Source: Acanthochlamys bracteata (taxonomy: Eukaryota; Streptophyta; Magnoliopsida; Pandanales; Velloziaceae). Taken from it: 64,000 nucleotides of DNA. The translations under genes were made by a program, and so were the position numbers. Within the stretch, counting starts at the first letter, position 1, and each line of letters begins with the position of its first letter. The stretch is from positions 10,416,001 to 10,480,000 of the forward strand of contig CM034127.1 of NCBI GenBank assembly GCA_019914995.1. The letters run 5' to 3'. Below, piece after piece: positions 63,801-64,000 of this stretch. Below the pieces are notes generated by a model, which saw nothing but the letters and a program-made list of their open reading frames with translations, was not told where the DNA came from and searched no databases.

Positions 63801-64000
63801 TTTTTTTGAAAAGTTTAATCAAACGTCTTCTAGAAAAGATTAGTGGCACCGAAAATAAAATATTTTTTAAAAAGAAATTTTTTAGCGAAGCTTAACATAA
63901 GCTTATTTATTTGAAGTTAAAAGATGACAAAAATAATACAATATATATATTTTTAAATTTTTTTACTTTCTGTCATTTTGATCAAGTGACCGGATGAATA
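60837..64000. other. AT-rich intergenic DNA downstream of SCL8
   Basis: This holds the SCL8 trailer, then spacer. A short direct repeat with TTTGCCAAATTCATGGTTGG occurs twice near 62046 and 62092. Decayed AT-rich miniature elements lie near 62605-62830 (ending AACCCAAACAGCCC) and 63650-63830. Open frames at 60965-62200 and 63329-63523 have no recognisable products. Confidence 0.5.

Overview
This window reads as nuclear DNA of a flowering plant, most likely a eudicot. It has short GT-AG-bounded exons inside very AT-rich intergenic DNA, plant-specific gene families (class II KNOX, GRAS, plant Cdh1/CCS52, expansin, RABA), and abundant degraded retroelements and miniature transposons. I cannot name the species. 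No bacterial-style features, CRISPR arrays, rRNA or tRNA genes were seen.

Layout from left to right. 1-4190: AT-rich repeats, including a 46-47 bp tandem array and a broken Ty1/Copia gag. 4470-6380: a two-exon BTB/POZ protein gene (+). 6381-10980: intergenic DNA with miniature elements. 11044-12289: a disrupted intronless coding sequence of unknown family (+). 15996-18275: a small plant membrane-protein gene (+). 20164-21916: a non-autonomous element with terminal inverted repeats. 23061-26201: an eight-exon cysteine-rich PLAC8-like gene (+) with a stop that removes its usual proline-rich tail. 27229-30194: an alpha-expansin pseudogene (+) split by a 1,495 bp solo LTR with a clean 5-bp target duplication. 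30867-35412: a complete KNAT7-type class II KNOX gene (-), with a second LTR-like insertion in its homeobox intron. 38270-43685: nested retroelements, with a minus-strand gag-protease element inside a plus-strand Copia remnant, followed by a third LTR. 45053-49470: a ten-exon FZR2/CCS52A gene (-), the anaphase-promoting complex activator. 51681-54533: an element bounded by inverted repeats that carries fragments of a bHLH gene and a RABA GTPase gene in the same orientation. 59019-60836: an intronless SCL8-type GRAS gene (+).

The genes do not form one pathway. KNAT7 (secondary wall), expansin (wall loosening), FZR2 (endoreduplication) and SCL8 (GRAS regulator) are ordinary plant neighbours. 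From memory, Arabidopsis places EXPA18 (At1g62980) beside KNAT7 (At1g62990), with PLAC8 and BTB genes (At1g63830, At1g63850) nearby, so the left half may be a conserved block; a synteny search would decide this. The most unusual items are the gene-fragment-carrying element at 51681-54533, the LTR-split expansin pseudogene, and the LTR in the KNAT7 intron with an unusually long 11-bp flanking duplication. All exon joins were worked out by hand from reading frame, splice sites and remembered family sequence; no database search was run.
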